From: an uncultured Lachnospiraceae bacterium
Lineage (GTDB): Bacteria; Bacillota; Clostridia; Lachnospirales; Lachnospiraceae
Direction of reading: 5' to 3'
Assembly: GCA_947367855.1 (NCBI GenBank)
Contig: CANBFE010000015.1
Span: 1 to 64,000 of the forward strand
Length of the DNA stretch: 64,000 nucleotides
Below the pieces are notes generated by a model. It was not told the origin of the DNA. It saw only the letters and a program-made list of their open reading frames with translations, and did not search any database. Within the stretch, counting starts at the first letter, position 1. The number at the start of each line of letters is the position of its first letter. Shown here one piece after another: positions 33,004-41,078 of the stretch. Made by a program: the position numbers and the translations under genes.

Positions 33004-34876
33004 TCTTTTTAACGCGGTTCTTTTTGTGTCTGTCATCGGCAGTATCTTTACTGTGATATCGTTTTTTGTAAATCATGTGCTCCGCTGCACTCTGCCCTTA
33101 TGGTTCGCTCTCTGGGGCATGCTCTTTTTTTGCGTTCCCTTCCTGTCTCCGGATGTATTTTTCATATCCCCGGAAACACAGGATTGGGTACATGGTTATC
33201 GGATCGCCAGTATGCTGTGGGCGTGGGGGTGCGGGGTTTTGCTTGCCCATGATCTGGTCCGTCTTTTCCTGGCAAAACGGGCGCTTATGCATTACCGGAC
33301 TTGTGACAATGAGCGGCTGAATCGTATTTATTCCCACTGTGCTGCGGCAGCCGCAATAGGGAAAATTCCCGCCCTGTATTGCGGAACCTTGGAGAATCCC
33401 GTTTGTGTAACCGGCGTAATCCGCCCTGTTATCCTTATGAGGGAAACCGTCCTGGAGCAGTTGACGGACAGGGAATTAACAGCCGTCTTTTTCCATGAAT
33501 TGACCCATGTAAAGCGGAAACATGTGCTTTGGGGAAGGCTCTTTGATTATGTCTGTATTCTGAACTGGATGAATCCTTTTTCCTGGATTACCAGGAGAAA
33601 TTTCTCTTTGCATTGTGAAACAGACTGCGATTCCCATGCCATGAAAAAATTGCAGGGAACGGTCACGGACACAGAATATGCTTCTGCCATTATCCGGCTT
33701 TTGGAATATGCAACCATTCGGGCTGCAAAACCGGGAACCGGAACAGGCGCCCTTGATTTTCTTTTAACCAAACGGAGAATCAAAAGGATTACTGCAGGCA
33801 CATCCAAAATCAGGGATGGATTGACAGCGTTCCTGTTGGCTGTTCTCGCGGCCCTTGTGCTCCTTCTTTCCCTGCGGTTCAGCAGAGAGTCTTTTTATCC
33901 TTATCCGGCTTATCATACCGGAACAGAATATGGTGCGGGCAGGATGATACGCAATAAAACTACAACTATAGTTATTTTAGCAAATTGGGAGGTTTTGATG
34001 AAAGGGAATATTACATTTTGTCATGTGACAAAGAAATATGCAAATGGTGTCATGGCCCTTGATGACATTGACTTTAGTGTCGGAAGCGGGGTTTTTGGCT
34101 TATTGGGGCATAACGGCGCCGGAAAAACCACGCTGATGAAAGCATTGGTTACCGTGCTGTCCCCCTCGGCAGGTACCATCCGTGTCTGCGGATTTGACAC
34201 CCGGAAACAGGGAAATGAGGTCAGAAAACGAATCGGGTATCTGCCCCAGGAACTTGCCATGTACCCCTCTCTTTCCGTGTTTGATTTTGTAAACTATATG
34301 GCGGAACTGAAAGGCATCTATGACAAAAAAGCAGTACAGGAAGTCTTGGAACAGGTTGAGCTGTCGGCATTTTCCAAACGCAAAATAAAGCAGCTTTCCG
34401 GCGGCATGAAGCGCCGGGTTGGAATTGCACAGGCATTGGTGGGCAGTCCCCGGATTCTTGTGGTGGATGAGCCAACAGCCGGACTTGACCCGGAGGAACG
34501 GGTCCGGTTTCGGGGTTTATTGTCGCGGTATGCAAGAGAGGGCCGCACTGTCCTGCTCTCCACACATATTGTGGAAGATGTTCACCAGCTTTGCGGAGAA
34601 CTTGCCGTATTGCGAAACGGGCGGCTGTTTTACGCCGGTACATCCGCAGCGCTCTTGGAACGGGTAAAGGGAAACATAAAACTGCTGCACTTAGAAGACG
34701 AAAATCAACTCATGGAGTTGCAAAAGAAGGCTGTGGTTTTGCAGACCACGTATGAAAGCCACGGACTGACCGCGCGAATTATGGACGAAAATTCCGCTTT
34801 CCCGGAGGCTGCGTCCGATGCGGCAACTCTGGAAGATGCCTATGTGTATTGTATGGGAGGGAAAGCCCATGCGTAA
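32987..34876 (+). CDS. M56 (BlaR1-like) peptidase reading in frame into an ABC ATP-binding protein
   Basis: One uninterrupted frame of 629 residues. Residues 1-337 are an M56 membrane metallopeptidase: several N-terminal helices, the zinc motif HELTH at 170-174, ETDCDSHA as downstream ligand region, and a further helix (LLAVLAALVLLLSL). The beta-lactam sensor domain of true BlaR1 is absent. No stop codon separates it from an ABC ATPase domain starting at residue 338. Because that domain also has its own ribosome site, two products are possible. Either a genuine fusion or recent loss of the peptidase stop. Confidence 0.75.
   Translation: MQILGNLFNAVLFVSVIGSIFTVISFFVNHVLRCTLPLWFALWGMLFFCVPFLSPDVFFISPETQDWVHGYRIASMLWAWGCGVLLAHDLVRLFLAKRALMHYRTCDNERLNRIYSHCAAAAAIGKIPALYCGTLENPVCVTGVIRPVILMRETVLEQLTDRELTAVFFHELTHVKRKHVLWGRLFDYVCILNWMNPFSWITRRNFSLHCETDCDSHAMKKLQGTVTDTEYASAIIRLLEYATIRAAKPGTGTGALDFLLTKRRIKRITAGTSKIRDGLTAFLLAVLAALVLLLSLRFSRESFYPYPAYHTGTEYGAGRMIRNKTTTIVILANWEVLMKGNITFCHVTKKYANGVMALDDIDFSVGSGVFGLLGHNGAGKTTLMKALVTVLSPSAGTIRVCGFDTRKQGNEVRKRIGYLPQELAMYPSLSVFDFVNYMAELKGIYDKKAVQEVLEQVELSAFSKRKIKQLSGGMKRRVGIAQALVGSPRILVVDEPTAGLDPEERVRFRGLLSRYAREGRTVLLSTHIVEDVHQLCGELAVLRNGRLFYAGTSAALLERVKGNIKLLHLEDENQLMELQKKAVVLQTTYESHGLTARIMDENSAFPEAASDAATLEDAYVYCMGGKAHA
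33955..33979 (+). promoter_or_regulatory. Second BlaI half-site/dyad before the ABC ATPase
   Basis: TAAAACTACA is followed by an imperfect inverted arm TATAGTTATTTTA; a TATAGT box is embedded. It suggests a second, BlaI-controlled promoter inside the M56 frame. The -35 match is weak. Confidence 0.5.
33998..34876 (+). CDS. ABC transporter ATP-binding protein (internal start of the fused frame)
   Basis: 292 residues from MKGNITFC, whose ATG has TTGGGAGG 7 bases upstream. Walker A GHNGAGKTT, YLPQELA Q-loop, LSGGMKRR signature, VVDEPTAGLD and STHIVEDV are intact, followed by a ~80-residue C-terminal regulatory tail. It overlaps the permease gene by 8 bases. Known relatives sit directly after blaI/blaR pairs and act in peptide or envelope-stress export. 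Confidence 0.85.
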   Translation: MKGNITFCHVTKKYANGVMALDDIDFSVGSGVFGLLGHNGAGKTTLMKALVTVLSPSAGTIRVCGFDTRKQGNEVRKRIGYLPQELAMYPSLSVFDFVNYMAELKGIYDKKAVQEVLEQVELSAFSKRKIKQLSGGMKRRVGIAQALVGSPRILVVDEPTAGLDPEERVRFRGLLSRYAREGRTVLLSTHIVEDVHQLCGELAVLRNGRLFYAGTSAALLERVKGNIKLLHLEDENQLMELQKKAVVLQTTYESHGLTARIMDENSAFPEAASDAATLEDAYVYCMGGKAHA

Positions 34877-35630
34877 ACTGATTGCCATCATCCATTATGA
34901 ATATAAGATGCAGTTTCACAGACCGGCAACCTGGGGGATGCTCCTCGGCGTAACCATCTATGCATTGTTGGATACTTATCCCTCTGCCCGTAATTTGGCT
35001 CGTTTGGAGTTCTTGAACGAGCCTGCTTACTTTGTTTATCGGACAATGAGCCTCAATGGTCTTGTTCTGCTGTTCGGAATGCTGTTTCTGCTGGCAGAAC
35101 GTTTTCCTCTGGATCATAAAACAGGGATGAAACTGCTGCTTATGTCCCATGCCCTGCAAAAATGGCAATATATCTGGGGAAAGCTGTTGGGAGGATTTCT
35201 GTATACTTTTTCAATCTTATGTATTTTCCTTGCTTCCAACACGGCAGTTTATTTCGCGGCGGCTCCTTTCCCCGTACCTTTATCTGCCTGTATGGTTCCC
35301 CTGGTGAAAACAATCCTTGTTTCCGCCCTTCCGGTAAGTCTGTTTGTCAGTTTTTGTTCGGCTGCACTGCCGGGAATGATAAATCTGCGGCTGTTCTACC
35401 TTTTGGCAGCACTATTGTTTGGCGTCAATGCCGCTTATGTCGGTTCCGCAAATCCGGCGCCGTTTTACATGATAACATCGGGAGATTTGATTCGTCTCAT
35501 CTGGGGAAACCCCAAATGGGCCTTTCATGATACCGGGAGCATTTTCGCAAATGGGGCTTTTCTTATGGGAAGCGGCCTTCTCTTCGGAAGTTTCTTATTT
35601 GGGAGACATGGATTTTGGAGGGCAGAATGA
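34869..35630 (+). CDS. ABC-2 type permease A of the blaI operon
   Basis: 253 residues from MRKLIAIIHYEYKMQ with GGGAGGGAAAG upstream. About six membrane segments, with a short cytoplasmic start like other ABC-2 permeases (IIHYEYKMQFHRPATWG). It overlaps its neighbours on both sides, so it belongs to the BlaI-controlled operon. Confidence 0.8.
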   Translation: MRKLIAIIHYEYKMQFHRPATWGMLLGVTIYALLDTYPSARNLARLEFLNEPAYFVYRTMSLNGLVLLFGMLFLLAERFPLDHKTGMKLLLMSHALQKWQYIWGKLLGGFLYTFSILCIFLASNTAVYFAAAPFPVPLSACMVPLVKTILVSALPVSLFVSFCSAALPGMINLRLFYLLAALLFGVNAAYVGSANPAPFYMITSGDLIRLIWGNPKWAFHDTGSIFANGAFLMGSGLLFGSFLFGRHGFWRAE

Positions 35631-36274
35631 TCAGGAGAGTCTGGAGTGAACTGAAAATAATGGGGGCAGATTTTTTAATCCTGTCAACAGCTTTTACGGC
35701 TGCCATTATTCTGCTTTCTGCCACTGCCGGGGAACTGCTTCCCTTTTACCCGGTGAGTTTTGAAGTACTCTTTCCTTTTTATGCGGCAATCGCCGTGGGG
35801 GAATGGGGAAAGACACGGGCTGACAGCAATTTTGATCTCATTGCCGCACAAAGCAGTTCCCTGTTCCGGTGGGTGCTGCTGCGCTATGCAATCCCCTTTG
35901 GCCTATCCACTGTTTTTGCCCTGTTTAGTATGGTGTTTTCGTCTGTTTTCAGATACGAATTTCCATTATGGGAACTGCTTCTGATTTATTGCCCGCCCGC
36001 ATTCTTTTTGTCGTCCCTGTGCGCGCTGTTTGGAATTCATTGTACCGGGGAACATGTGGCAGCATCGGCCTGCGGTATCCTGTGGCTGCTCCTTCTCCTG
36101 GCGCGCAGACTGTCTGCAATTCCGGGAGCAGAGTACATTTATCCGTTTATCCGATACGCCGGTGTGCAGAATTCCGTTTGGTTATGGAATAAGGGCATTG
36201 TTGCAGCACTTGGTCTGTCTTTGTGGGGAATCCTTTATTTGAAGTGCAGGAGGACAGGTTCGAAAAAATCTTAA
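35627..36274 (+). CDS. ABC-2 type permease B of the blaI operon
   Basis: 215 residues with about six membrane segments (ADFLILSTAFTAAIILLSA, YAIPFGLSTVFALFSMVF, AASACGILWLLLLLARR). The start ATG overlaps the previous stop (ATGA). Function by context only; it likely pairs with permease A. Confidence 0.75.
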   Translation: MIRRVWSELKIMGADFLILSTAFTAAIILLSATAGELLPFYPVSFEVLFPFYAAIAVGEWGKTRADSNFDLIAAQSSSLFRWVLLRYAIPFGLSTVFALFSMVFSSVFRYEFPLWELLLIYCPPAFFLSSLCALFGIHCTGEHVAASACGILWLLLLLARRLSAIPGAEYIYPFIRYAGVQNSVWLWNKGIVAALGLSLWGILYLKCRRTGSKKS

Positions 36275-36423
36275 AACAGCACCGAAACGCAACTGCTGTC
36301 CCTTACTGCGCCACAGATAAATATATCCACAGTAAGCTGCGCTCCGAAAATATTTTATGAGAAATTCAGTTTTCAAAAGGAGTGATCCGATGTATAATAA
36401 AAGCAATGAAAGAAGGTGATATT

Positions 36424-37233
36424 TTGAATACAACAGATCAGACACATCAACAGGACTTAGAGCGTCTGAAATCACTTCGATATATGGACGATGATTTTAT
36501 GTCGGTCTGCCTTGCCGATAATTTTGAGGGTGTGGAACTGATACTACGGATTATTTTAGGACAAGAGGATTTAAAAATCAAATCGGTTAGGACACAGGAG
36601 CCGTTGAAGAATTTGCAGGGACGTTCAGCTATTTTAGATGTTCATGCCACTGACAGCACCGATAAGGAATTTGATGTAGAAATTCAGAGGAAGGACGCAG
36701 GAGCAGGGGCAAAGAGGGCAAGGCATAACAGTAGTCTGTTGGACGCACATATCTTAAAGCCCGGTGATGATACGGAAAATATTCCTGACAGCTATGTGAT
36801 TTTTATCACGGAAAATGATGTAATGAAAGGAAAACAACCAATATATCCGGTAGAGAGATATATCACTATCGGGGAAAGTAAGGTATTGTTTGGCGACGGT
36901 TCACATATTCTATATGTTAATGGAAAGTATAGGGGCAACGATGAAATCGGAAAGCTAATGCACGATTTTTCATGCACGAATCCCAATGATATGAATTATG
37001 AAGCACTTGCTGAAAAGGCACGATATTTTAAGCAAGACGAGAAAGGAGTTGCTACCATGTGTAAACTTATGGAAGATATGAGAAATGAAGCAGCATTAAA
37101 TAACGCAAGAGAAACAGCAGAAAGATTGATCAAAAAAGGAAAAATGACACTTGATGAAATTGCGGAGTGTGTTCCCCTATTATCGCTTGATGAACTAAAA
37201 GCAATCGAAATGAAAGTTATGCAGTTAGCGTAA
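36424..37233 (+). CDS. Rpn/PD-(D/E)XK nuclease family protein (transposase-like)
   Basis: 269 residues if it starts at the TTG at 36424, which has AAGGTGA at good spacing. The fold signature is LRYMDDDFMSVCLADN, ILDVHATDSTDKEFDVEIQRKD with the D and E-x-Q catalytic pair, and YVIFITENDV. Rpn proteins are PD-(D/E)XK DNases that promote recombination and are common in gut Clostridia. A nine-codon ORF (36390-36419, MYNKSNERR) with its own AAAGGAG site lies just ahead and could couple or attenuate translation. Confidence 0.8.
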   Translation: MNTTDQTHQQDLERLKSLRYMDDDFMSVCLADNFEGVELILRIILGQEDLKIKSVRTQEPLKNLQGRSAILDVHATDSTDKEFDVEIQRKDAGAGAKRARHNSSLLDAHILKPGDDTENIPDSYVIFITENDVMKGKQPIYPVERYITIGESKVLFGDGSHILYVNGKYRGNDEIGKLMHDFSCTNPNDMNYEALAEKARYFKQDEKGVATMCKLMEDMRNEAALNNARETAERLIKKGKMTLDEIAECVPLLSLDELKAIEMKVMQLA

Positions 37234-37248
37234 TCAATCAGATCAACC

Positions 37249-37277
37249 TTGATTTTAAAGGCTTTGTATGCTATAGT
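37249..37277 (+). promoter_or_regulatory. Promoter of the Cys/His-rich protein gene
   Basis: TTGATT and TATAGT with a 17-base spacer, 56 bases before the start codon. Confidence 0.6.
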
Positions 37278-37332
37278 ATCCTTAAGATGGAAACATACAT
37301 TTAGATTGCATTTTAAATAGGGAGAGGTGGAA

Positions 37333-38034
37333 ATGAAAAAAATCTTATCAGCCATTGCGTTTGTATCCATTGCCATGGTGACAGGCAGTATCGTCTCCTA
37401 TGCGGTAAATCAAAGTTCCCCTGAAATCCAGGGGGCGGCACAGGAAAATCGAACAAGCGTTTCCTGCGAAGTGACAGGTTGTACACAGACGGAAGTACAC
37501 CAACACGGACTTTGCGGCATCGACGGCTGTACACAGACCGGTGAACACAGCCACGGCACATGCAGCGTTGCGGGTTGTACCGAAACAGCCGCTCACATGC
37601 ACGACGGCCAGTACTGCTATCCCCACTCCGCGGATGACGGTCATGGGTATCACAACTGCGGCGTAGCCGGATGCACTCTGGAAACCGCACATGCACACGG
37701 ACTTTGCGGCATTGACGGCTGTACACAGACCGGTGAACACAGCCACGGTACCTGCAGCGTTGCGGGTTGTACCGAAACAGCCGCTCACATGCACGACGGC
37801 CAGTACTGCTATCCCCACTCTGCGGATGACGGACATGGGTATCACAAGTGCGGCGTTTCCGGTTGCACAGACATGGGCAATCATACCCATAATTCCTGCG
37901 GTGTTTCCGGTTGTACAGACATGGGCAGCCATACCCATAATTCCTGCGGCGTTTCCGGTTGCGCACAAACCGGCGAGCACAGCCATGGAGGAAACGGGCA
38001 TCATCAATCCGGCCATAGAGGCGGTCACCATTAA
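37333..38034 (+). CDS. Secreted Cys/His-rich repeat protein
   Basis: 233 residues. An N-terminal signal-type helix (MKKILSAIAFVSIAMVTGS) precedes nine modules of the form C-x3-G-C-T-x5/6-H-x-H, such as CGIDGCTQTGEHSHG and CSVAGCTETAAHMHDG, and a His/Gly-rich tail. Two modules plus a CYPHSADDGHGYH spacer are duplicated almost exactly with a 189-base period (from about 37505 and 37694). The spacing of Cys and His pairs suggests binding of zinc, copper or nickel outside the membrane. GAGAGGTGG precedes the ATG and a strong terminator follows. Not recognised as a named family. Confidence 0.75.
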   Translation: MKKILSAIAFVSIAMVTGSIVSYAVNQSSPEIQGAAQENRTSVSCEVTGCTQTEVHQHGLCGIDGCTQTGEHSHGTCSVAGCTETAAHMHDGQYCYPHSADDGHGYHNCGVAGCTLETAHAHGLCGIDGCTQTGEHSHGTCSVAGCTETAAHMHDGQYCYPHSADDGHGYHKCGVSGCTDMGNHTHNSCGVSGCTDMGSHTHNSCGVSGCAQTGEHSHGGNGHHQSGHRGGHH

Positions 38035-38046
38035 CGAATGTTTTTG

Positions 38047-38093
38047 CAAAACGCCTGCGTATACATACAACCGTATATGCAGGCGTTTTCTTT
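38047..38093 (+). terminator. Terminator of the Cys/His-rich protein gene
   Basis: Eleven-base arms AAAACGCCTGC/GCAGGCGTTTT followed by TTTCTTT. Confidence 0.9.
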
Positions 38094-38113
38094 GCAGAAA
38101 GATATACAAAATC

Positions 38114-38151
38114 CCCTGTGACCGGACAGCCACATGAAAAATCTCACAGGG
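38114..38151 (+). promoter_or_regulatory. Inverted repeat upstream of the NADAR gene
   Basis: CCCTGTGA and TCACAGGG with a 22-base centre, 30 bases before the start. It could be an operator or a leader hairpin. Confidence 0.4.
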
Positions 38152-38180
38152 CCGAAATCTACTATCATTGGAGGTGTGTT

Positions 38181-38816
38181 ATGGCCGAACGTCCTGCATT
38201 CACCATTGACCATGGAAAAGTTATCACCAAAATGTATTCTTTTGAATGGTTCCCCGGTTTTTCGTTATCGCAAAAGCAGAAATCCATAGAAAGCCTGCAC
38301 AATACAATTTTGAGCGCAGACGCCCATTCCAGGCCCCTGGAAATCAGCACCAAAAGCCCGGCATCCATAGGGACAAAGTTAAGCGCATTCCGTCTCACTC
38401 TGAACAGCCATACCCTTGAAAATATTTTCCAAAGCGCCAAAGTCTTTGAGAACGGCGGTCCCTATTTGGATTTGCTTGAAGTACCGCCGAAGGAGGCAAA
38501 GCGGGACCAACGGCTCCAAAATTCCGGCAACCTGACCGCGTTTCGTTATCAGGGCCAGGACTTCCCCTTGGTTCCCAAAACCGTATTCTACGATTTTATC
38601 TATATTGCCGCCGTAAAGGAATCCCTGGCAGAAGAAGAAATCCAGGAAATTTCAACCTACAATACCTTTACGGACATTGAATTTAATCCCGCAAAAAGCA
38701 TCAACACCCAGGCGCGGGCCGCTGCGCTGATTCATCTCATTTTAGCGGAGTACGGATGCCTGCGGGATTTTTCAAGGGACGAATTTATCCAATACCACAA
38801 AGAGCATGTTGTCTGA
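38181..38816 (+). CDS. NADAR-family protein of the DarT1-associated antitoxin type
   Basis: 211 residues opening MAERPAFTIDHG with blocks FEWFPGFSLSQKQKSIESLH, LEISTKSP, LGTKLSAF-like, FQSAKVFENGGPYLDL, KRDQRLQNSG, FTDIEFNPAKSINTQARAAAL. I recognise these from the NADAR antitoxins paired with DarT1 guanine ADP-ribosyltransferases, which remove ADP-ribose from DNA. GGAGGTG precedes the ATG. No DarT-like gene is visible on either side, so it appears orphaned; it might protect against phage- or plasmid-borne DarT, which is inference. Confidence 0.78.
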   Translation: MAERPAFTIDHGKVITKMYSFEWFPGFSLSQKQKSIESLHNTILSADAHSRPLEISTKSPASIGTKLSAFRLTLNSHTLENIFQSAKVFENGGPYLDLLEVPPKEAKRDQRLQNSGNLTAFRYQGQDFPLVPKTVFYDFIYIAAVKESLAEEEIQEISTYNTFTDIEFNPAKSINTQARAAALIHLILAEYGCLRDFSRDEFIQYHKEHVV

Positions 38817-38823
38817 AAGTTCC

Positions 38824-40155
38824 TCAATATTGATACCGTTTCCGATATTTCAAAAACATAAATACAGACAGGCACAGCGCCATCAGTTCCGCGGCAGGCG
38901 TGGCAAGCCAGATCCCATTGACCCCCAGCAGAGCGGGAAGCACCAACATGGTAATCAGCATAAACACAAAGGAGCGCGAAAAGGCCAGGACTGCGGAAAT
39001 CATCCCGTTGGACAGCGCCGTAAACATTCCGCTGGCAAAGATATTGAACCCGATGAAGAACAGCGCAAGGGTACATATCCGGTTTCCGGTTACGGCCAGC
39101 TCATAAACCGGATTGTCCGGGCGGGCAAATACGGACACCAAGGGCCTTGTGGCGGCGAAGGAAGCGGTGACTGTCACAAGGGAAATCACCCCAATCACCT
39201 TCAGACTGACAGACACCAGTTTTTTCAGTTTTTCCTGATTTTTCTCCCCATAGTAATAACTGATCATGGGCGCAACGCCATAAGAATAGCCGGTGTAAAG
39301 GGAACTGGCAAACATAAGGACGTACATGATAATCGTCACGGCGGCAACACCGTTTTCCCCGACATAATGCAGCATGGTCCAGTTGAACATCATGGTGATG
39401 ATACCCGTGACCAGAGCGGTGGCCATTTCGGAGCAGCCGTTGGATGCCGCGCCTGCAAGGACTTTGAAGCGAAAGGCAGGCTTTGTAAAATGAAGCAGGC
39501 TTTTCCTGCTGCTGAATACAAACAGGCCCACCAGGGCTGTCACGGAATAGCCCAGACCAGTGGCCATGGCCGCTCCGCCGATTCCCAGGTCCAAAACGGC
39601 GATGAAAACATAATCCAGTACCATGTTCAGCACGCCTCCCGTTACGGAGCAGACCAGGGAAAGGGCTGCCTTCTCGGAGGCAATCATATAGAGGGTAAAG
39701 TTGTTCATCAGCAGAATGGGAATGGTAAACAGCAGATAGCGGCCCAGATACGCGGTACAGTAGCCTGCCACCTCCCGGGACACCTCCAGGCTTCCGAAAA
39801 TGCTGCCCATGACCGCATATCCCAGAATGCACATCACCAGACCCACAATCACATTGACTAAAATCAGAAACGTGAAATCTTCCCTGGCCTCCCCGGCCTT
39901 ATTCTCTCCCATCTTTTTCATAATCACTGCGCTGCCGCCTGTGGCAAGCATGGTGGAGATGGCAGTCACCAACTGGATCACCGGCGCTGTCAGGTTGATG
40001 GCCGACAAGGCCTGTGTCCCGATGAGATTTGACACAAACAGCCCGTCAACCATGGTGTAAAAAGACATAAACACTGACATGGCTATGGTGGGAACGGCAA
40101 ATTTGAGAATGTTCCCCAGGGTCACCGGTTTCCTGTAAGCATTTTGATTTTCCAT
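38824..40155 (-). CDS. MATE family multidrug efflux protein
   Basis: 443 residues, 12 hydrophobic segments in two similar halves, opening MENQNAYRKPVTLGNILKFAVPTIAMSVFMSFYTMVDGLFVSN, the usual MATE start with the PxxxxxxxxxxxxxxDxxF region. Couples drug export to Na+ or H+ flow. AAGGAG precedes the ATG. It is divergent from a MerR-type gene whose product probably controls it through a dyad in a 19-base spacer. Confidence 0.92.
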   Translation of the reverse strand: MENQNAYRKPVTLGNILKFAVPTIAMSVFMSFYTMVDGLFVSNLIGTQALSAINLTAPVIQLVTAISTMLATGGSAVIMKKMGENKAGEAREDFTFLILVNVIVGLVMCILGYAVMGSIFGSLEVSREVAGYCTAYLGRYLLFTIPILLMNNFTLYMIASEKAALSLVCSVTGGVLNMVLDYVFIAVLDLGIGGAAMATGLGYSVTALVGLFVFSSRKSLLHFTKPAFRFKVLAGAASNGCSEMATALVTGIITMMFNWTMLHYVGENGVAAVTIIMYVLMFASSLYTGYSYGVAPMISYYYGEKNQEKLKKLVSVSLKVIGVISLVTVTASFAATRPLVSVFARPDNPVYELAVTGNRICTLALFFIGFNIFASGMFTALSNGMISAVLAFSRSFVFMLITMLVLPALLGVNGIWLATPAAELMALCLSVFMFLKYRKRYQY

Positions 40156-40197
40156 AATTTTCTCCTTATCCTCTTGTTTTTTTCCTGTATATGCCTT

Positions 40198-40228
40198 ATC
40201 ATAATCCATACAGTAACTGTACGGTCAA
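40198..40228 (-). promoter_or_regulatory. MerR-type promoter of the MATE gene
   Basis: Minus-strand TTGACC at 40228-40223 and TATGAT at 40203-40198 are 19 bases apart, the stretched spacing that MerR activators untwist. The spacer holds a perfect dyad TACAGT-A-ACTGTA at 40209-40221. Confidence 0.8.
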
Positions 40229-40243
40229 GAGGAGATTTGAAAA

Positions 40244-41059
40244 ATGGAGAAAAAAAGCAAACTGCTCACCATTGGACAATTTGCGTCCCTGCACGGCATC
40301 AATAAGAAGACACTGATGTGGTACGATGAAATCGGCCTGTTTCATCCGGCGTTCATCCATCCCGAAAACGGATACCGCTATTACAGCTATCACCAAAGCT
40401 CTATCCTGGAAACCATTCTGCTGCTGCGGGAACTGGATGTGCCCATTGACGAAATCCAGGCATTTATGAAAAACCGTTCCGCGGCAAGTATGGAACAGCT
40501 TTTACAGGAAAAAATCAAGGATTTGGACCGGAATCTGGCCCATTTGAAGGCGGTTCGGAAAACCCTGATGCATCACCGGCAAAATATGCTGACCCTTCTG
40601 ACCATGGACCTGTCCGCCATCAACCTGGTGGAAAAAGAGGCCCACAGTTTCGTCACTGTGGACGTGACCCCGGACACCTCCTTTGACAAACTGGTGGAGC
40701 TGATTACCAGTGAAACACAGAAATATCAGCTGCGCCGCCTCCACGATGCCTCCTATGGGACAATGATTTCCGTGGAAAGCCTCTCTGGCGGAAAGTTTGA
40801 TGATTACGCAAAAATGTTTATCGAGATTCCTTTTCCCGTAAAGAAAGCGGGACTGCACATACAGCCCGCCGGAAAATATCTACAGGCCTTTTACAGAGAA
40901 TCCCCTGAAAACGCCGTGCTGTGCTACCGGAAACTATTTGATTATGCCGAAAAACACGTTTTAACGCTGTCAGGCTATTCTTATGAAGTCATTCTCAATG
41001 AAAACGTGATCGACAAAATGGAGGATGCCCTTGTCCAGATTGAGATACCTGTCACCTAA
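40244..41059 (+). CDS. MerR family regulator with GyrI-like effector domain
   Basis: 271 residues. The N-terminal winged helix reads LTIGQFASLHGINKKTLMWYDEIGLFHPAFIHPENGYRYYSYHQ, then a coiled-coil dimerisation helix (~80-115) and a C-terminal GyrI/BmrR-like ligand-binding domain. AAGAGGAG lies upstream. Divergent from the MATE pump, with the dyad between, it is likely a drug-responsive activator of that pump. Confidence 0.9.
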   Translation: MEKKSKLLTIGQFASLHGINKKTLMWYDEIGLFHPAFIHPENGYRYYSYHQSSILETILLLRELDVPIDEIQAFMKNRSAASMEQLLQEKIKDLDRNLAHLKAVRKTLMHHRQNMLTLLTMDLSAINLVEKEAHSFVTVDVTPDTSFDKLVELITSETQKYQLRRLHDASYGTMISVESLSGGKFDDYAKMFIEIPFPVKKAGLHIQPAGKYLQAFYRESPENAVLCYRKLFDYAEKHVLTLSGYSYEVILNENVIDKMEDALVQIEIPVT

Positions 41060-41078
41060 AGGGAACATACAGGCCTTC

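Noticed and set aside
32617..36274. Beta-lactamase resistance operon
   Set aside because: BlaI and an M56 peptidase are present, but there is no beta-lactamase and no penicillin-sensor domain; the regulated genes are an ABC exporter.
37333..38034. Zinc-finger DNA-binding protein
   Set aside because: The signal peptide and Gly/His-rich tail point to export; spacing differs from classical C2H2 fingers.
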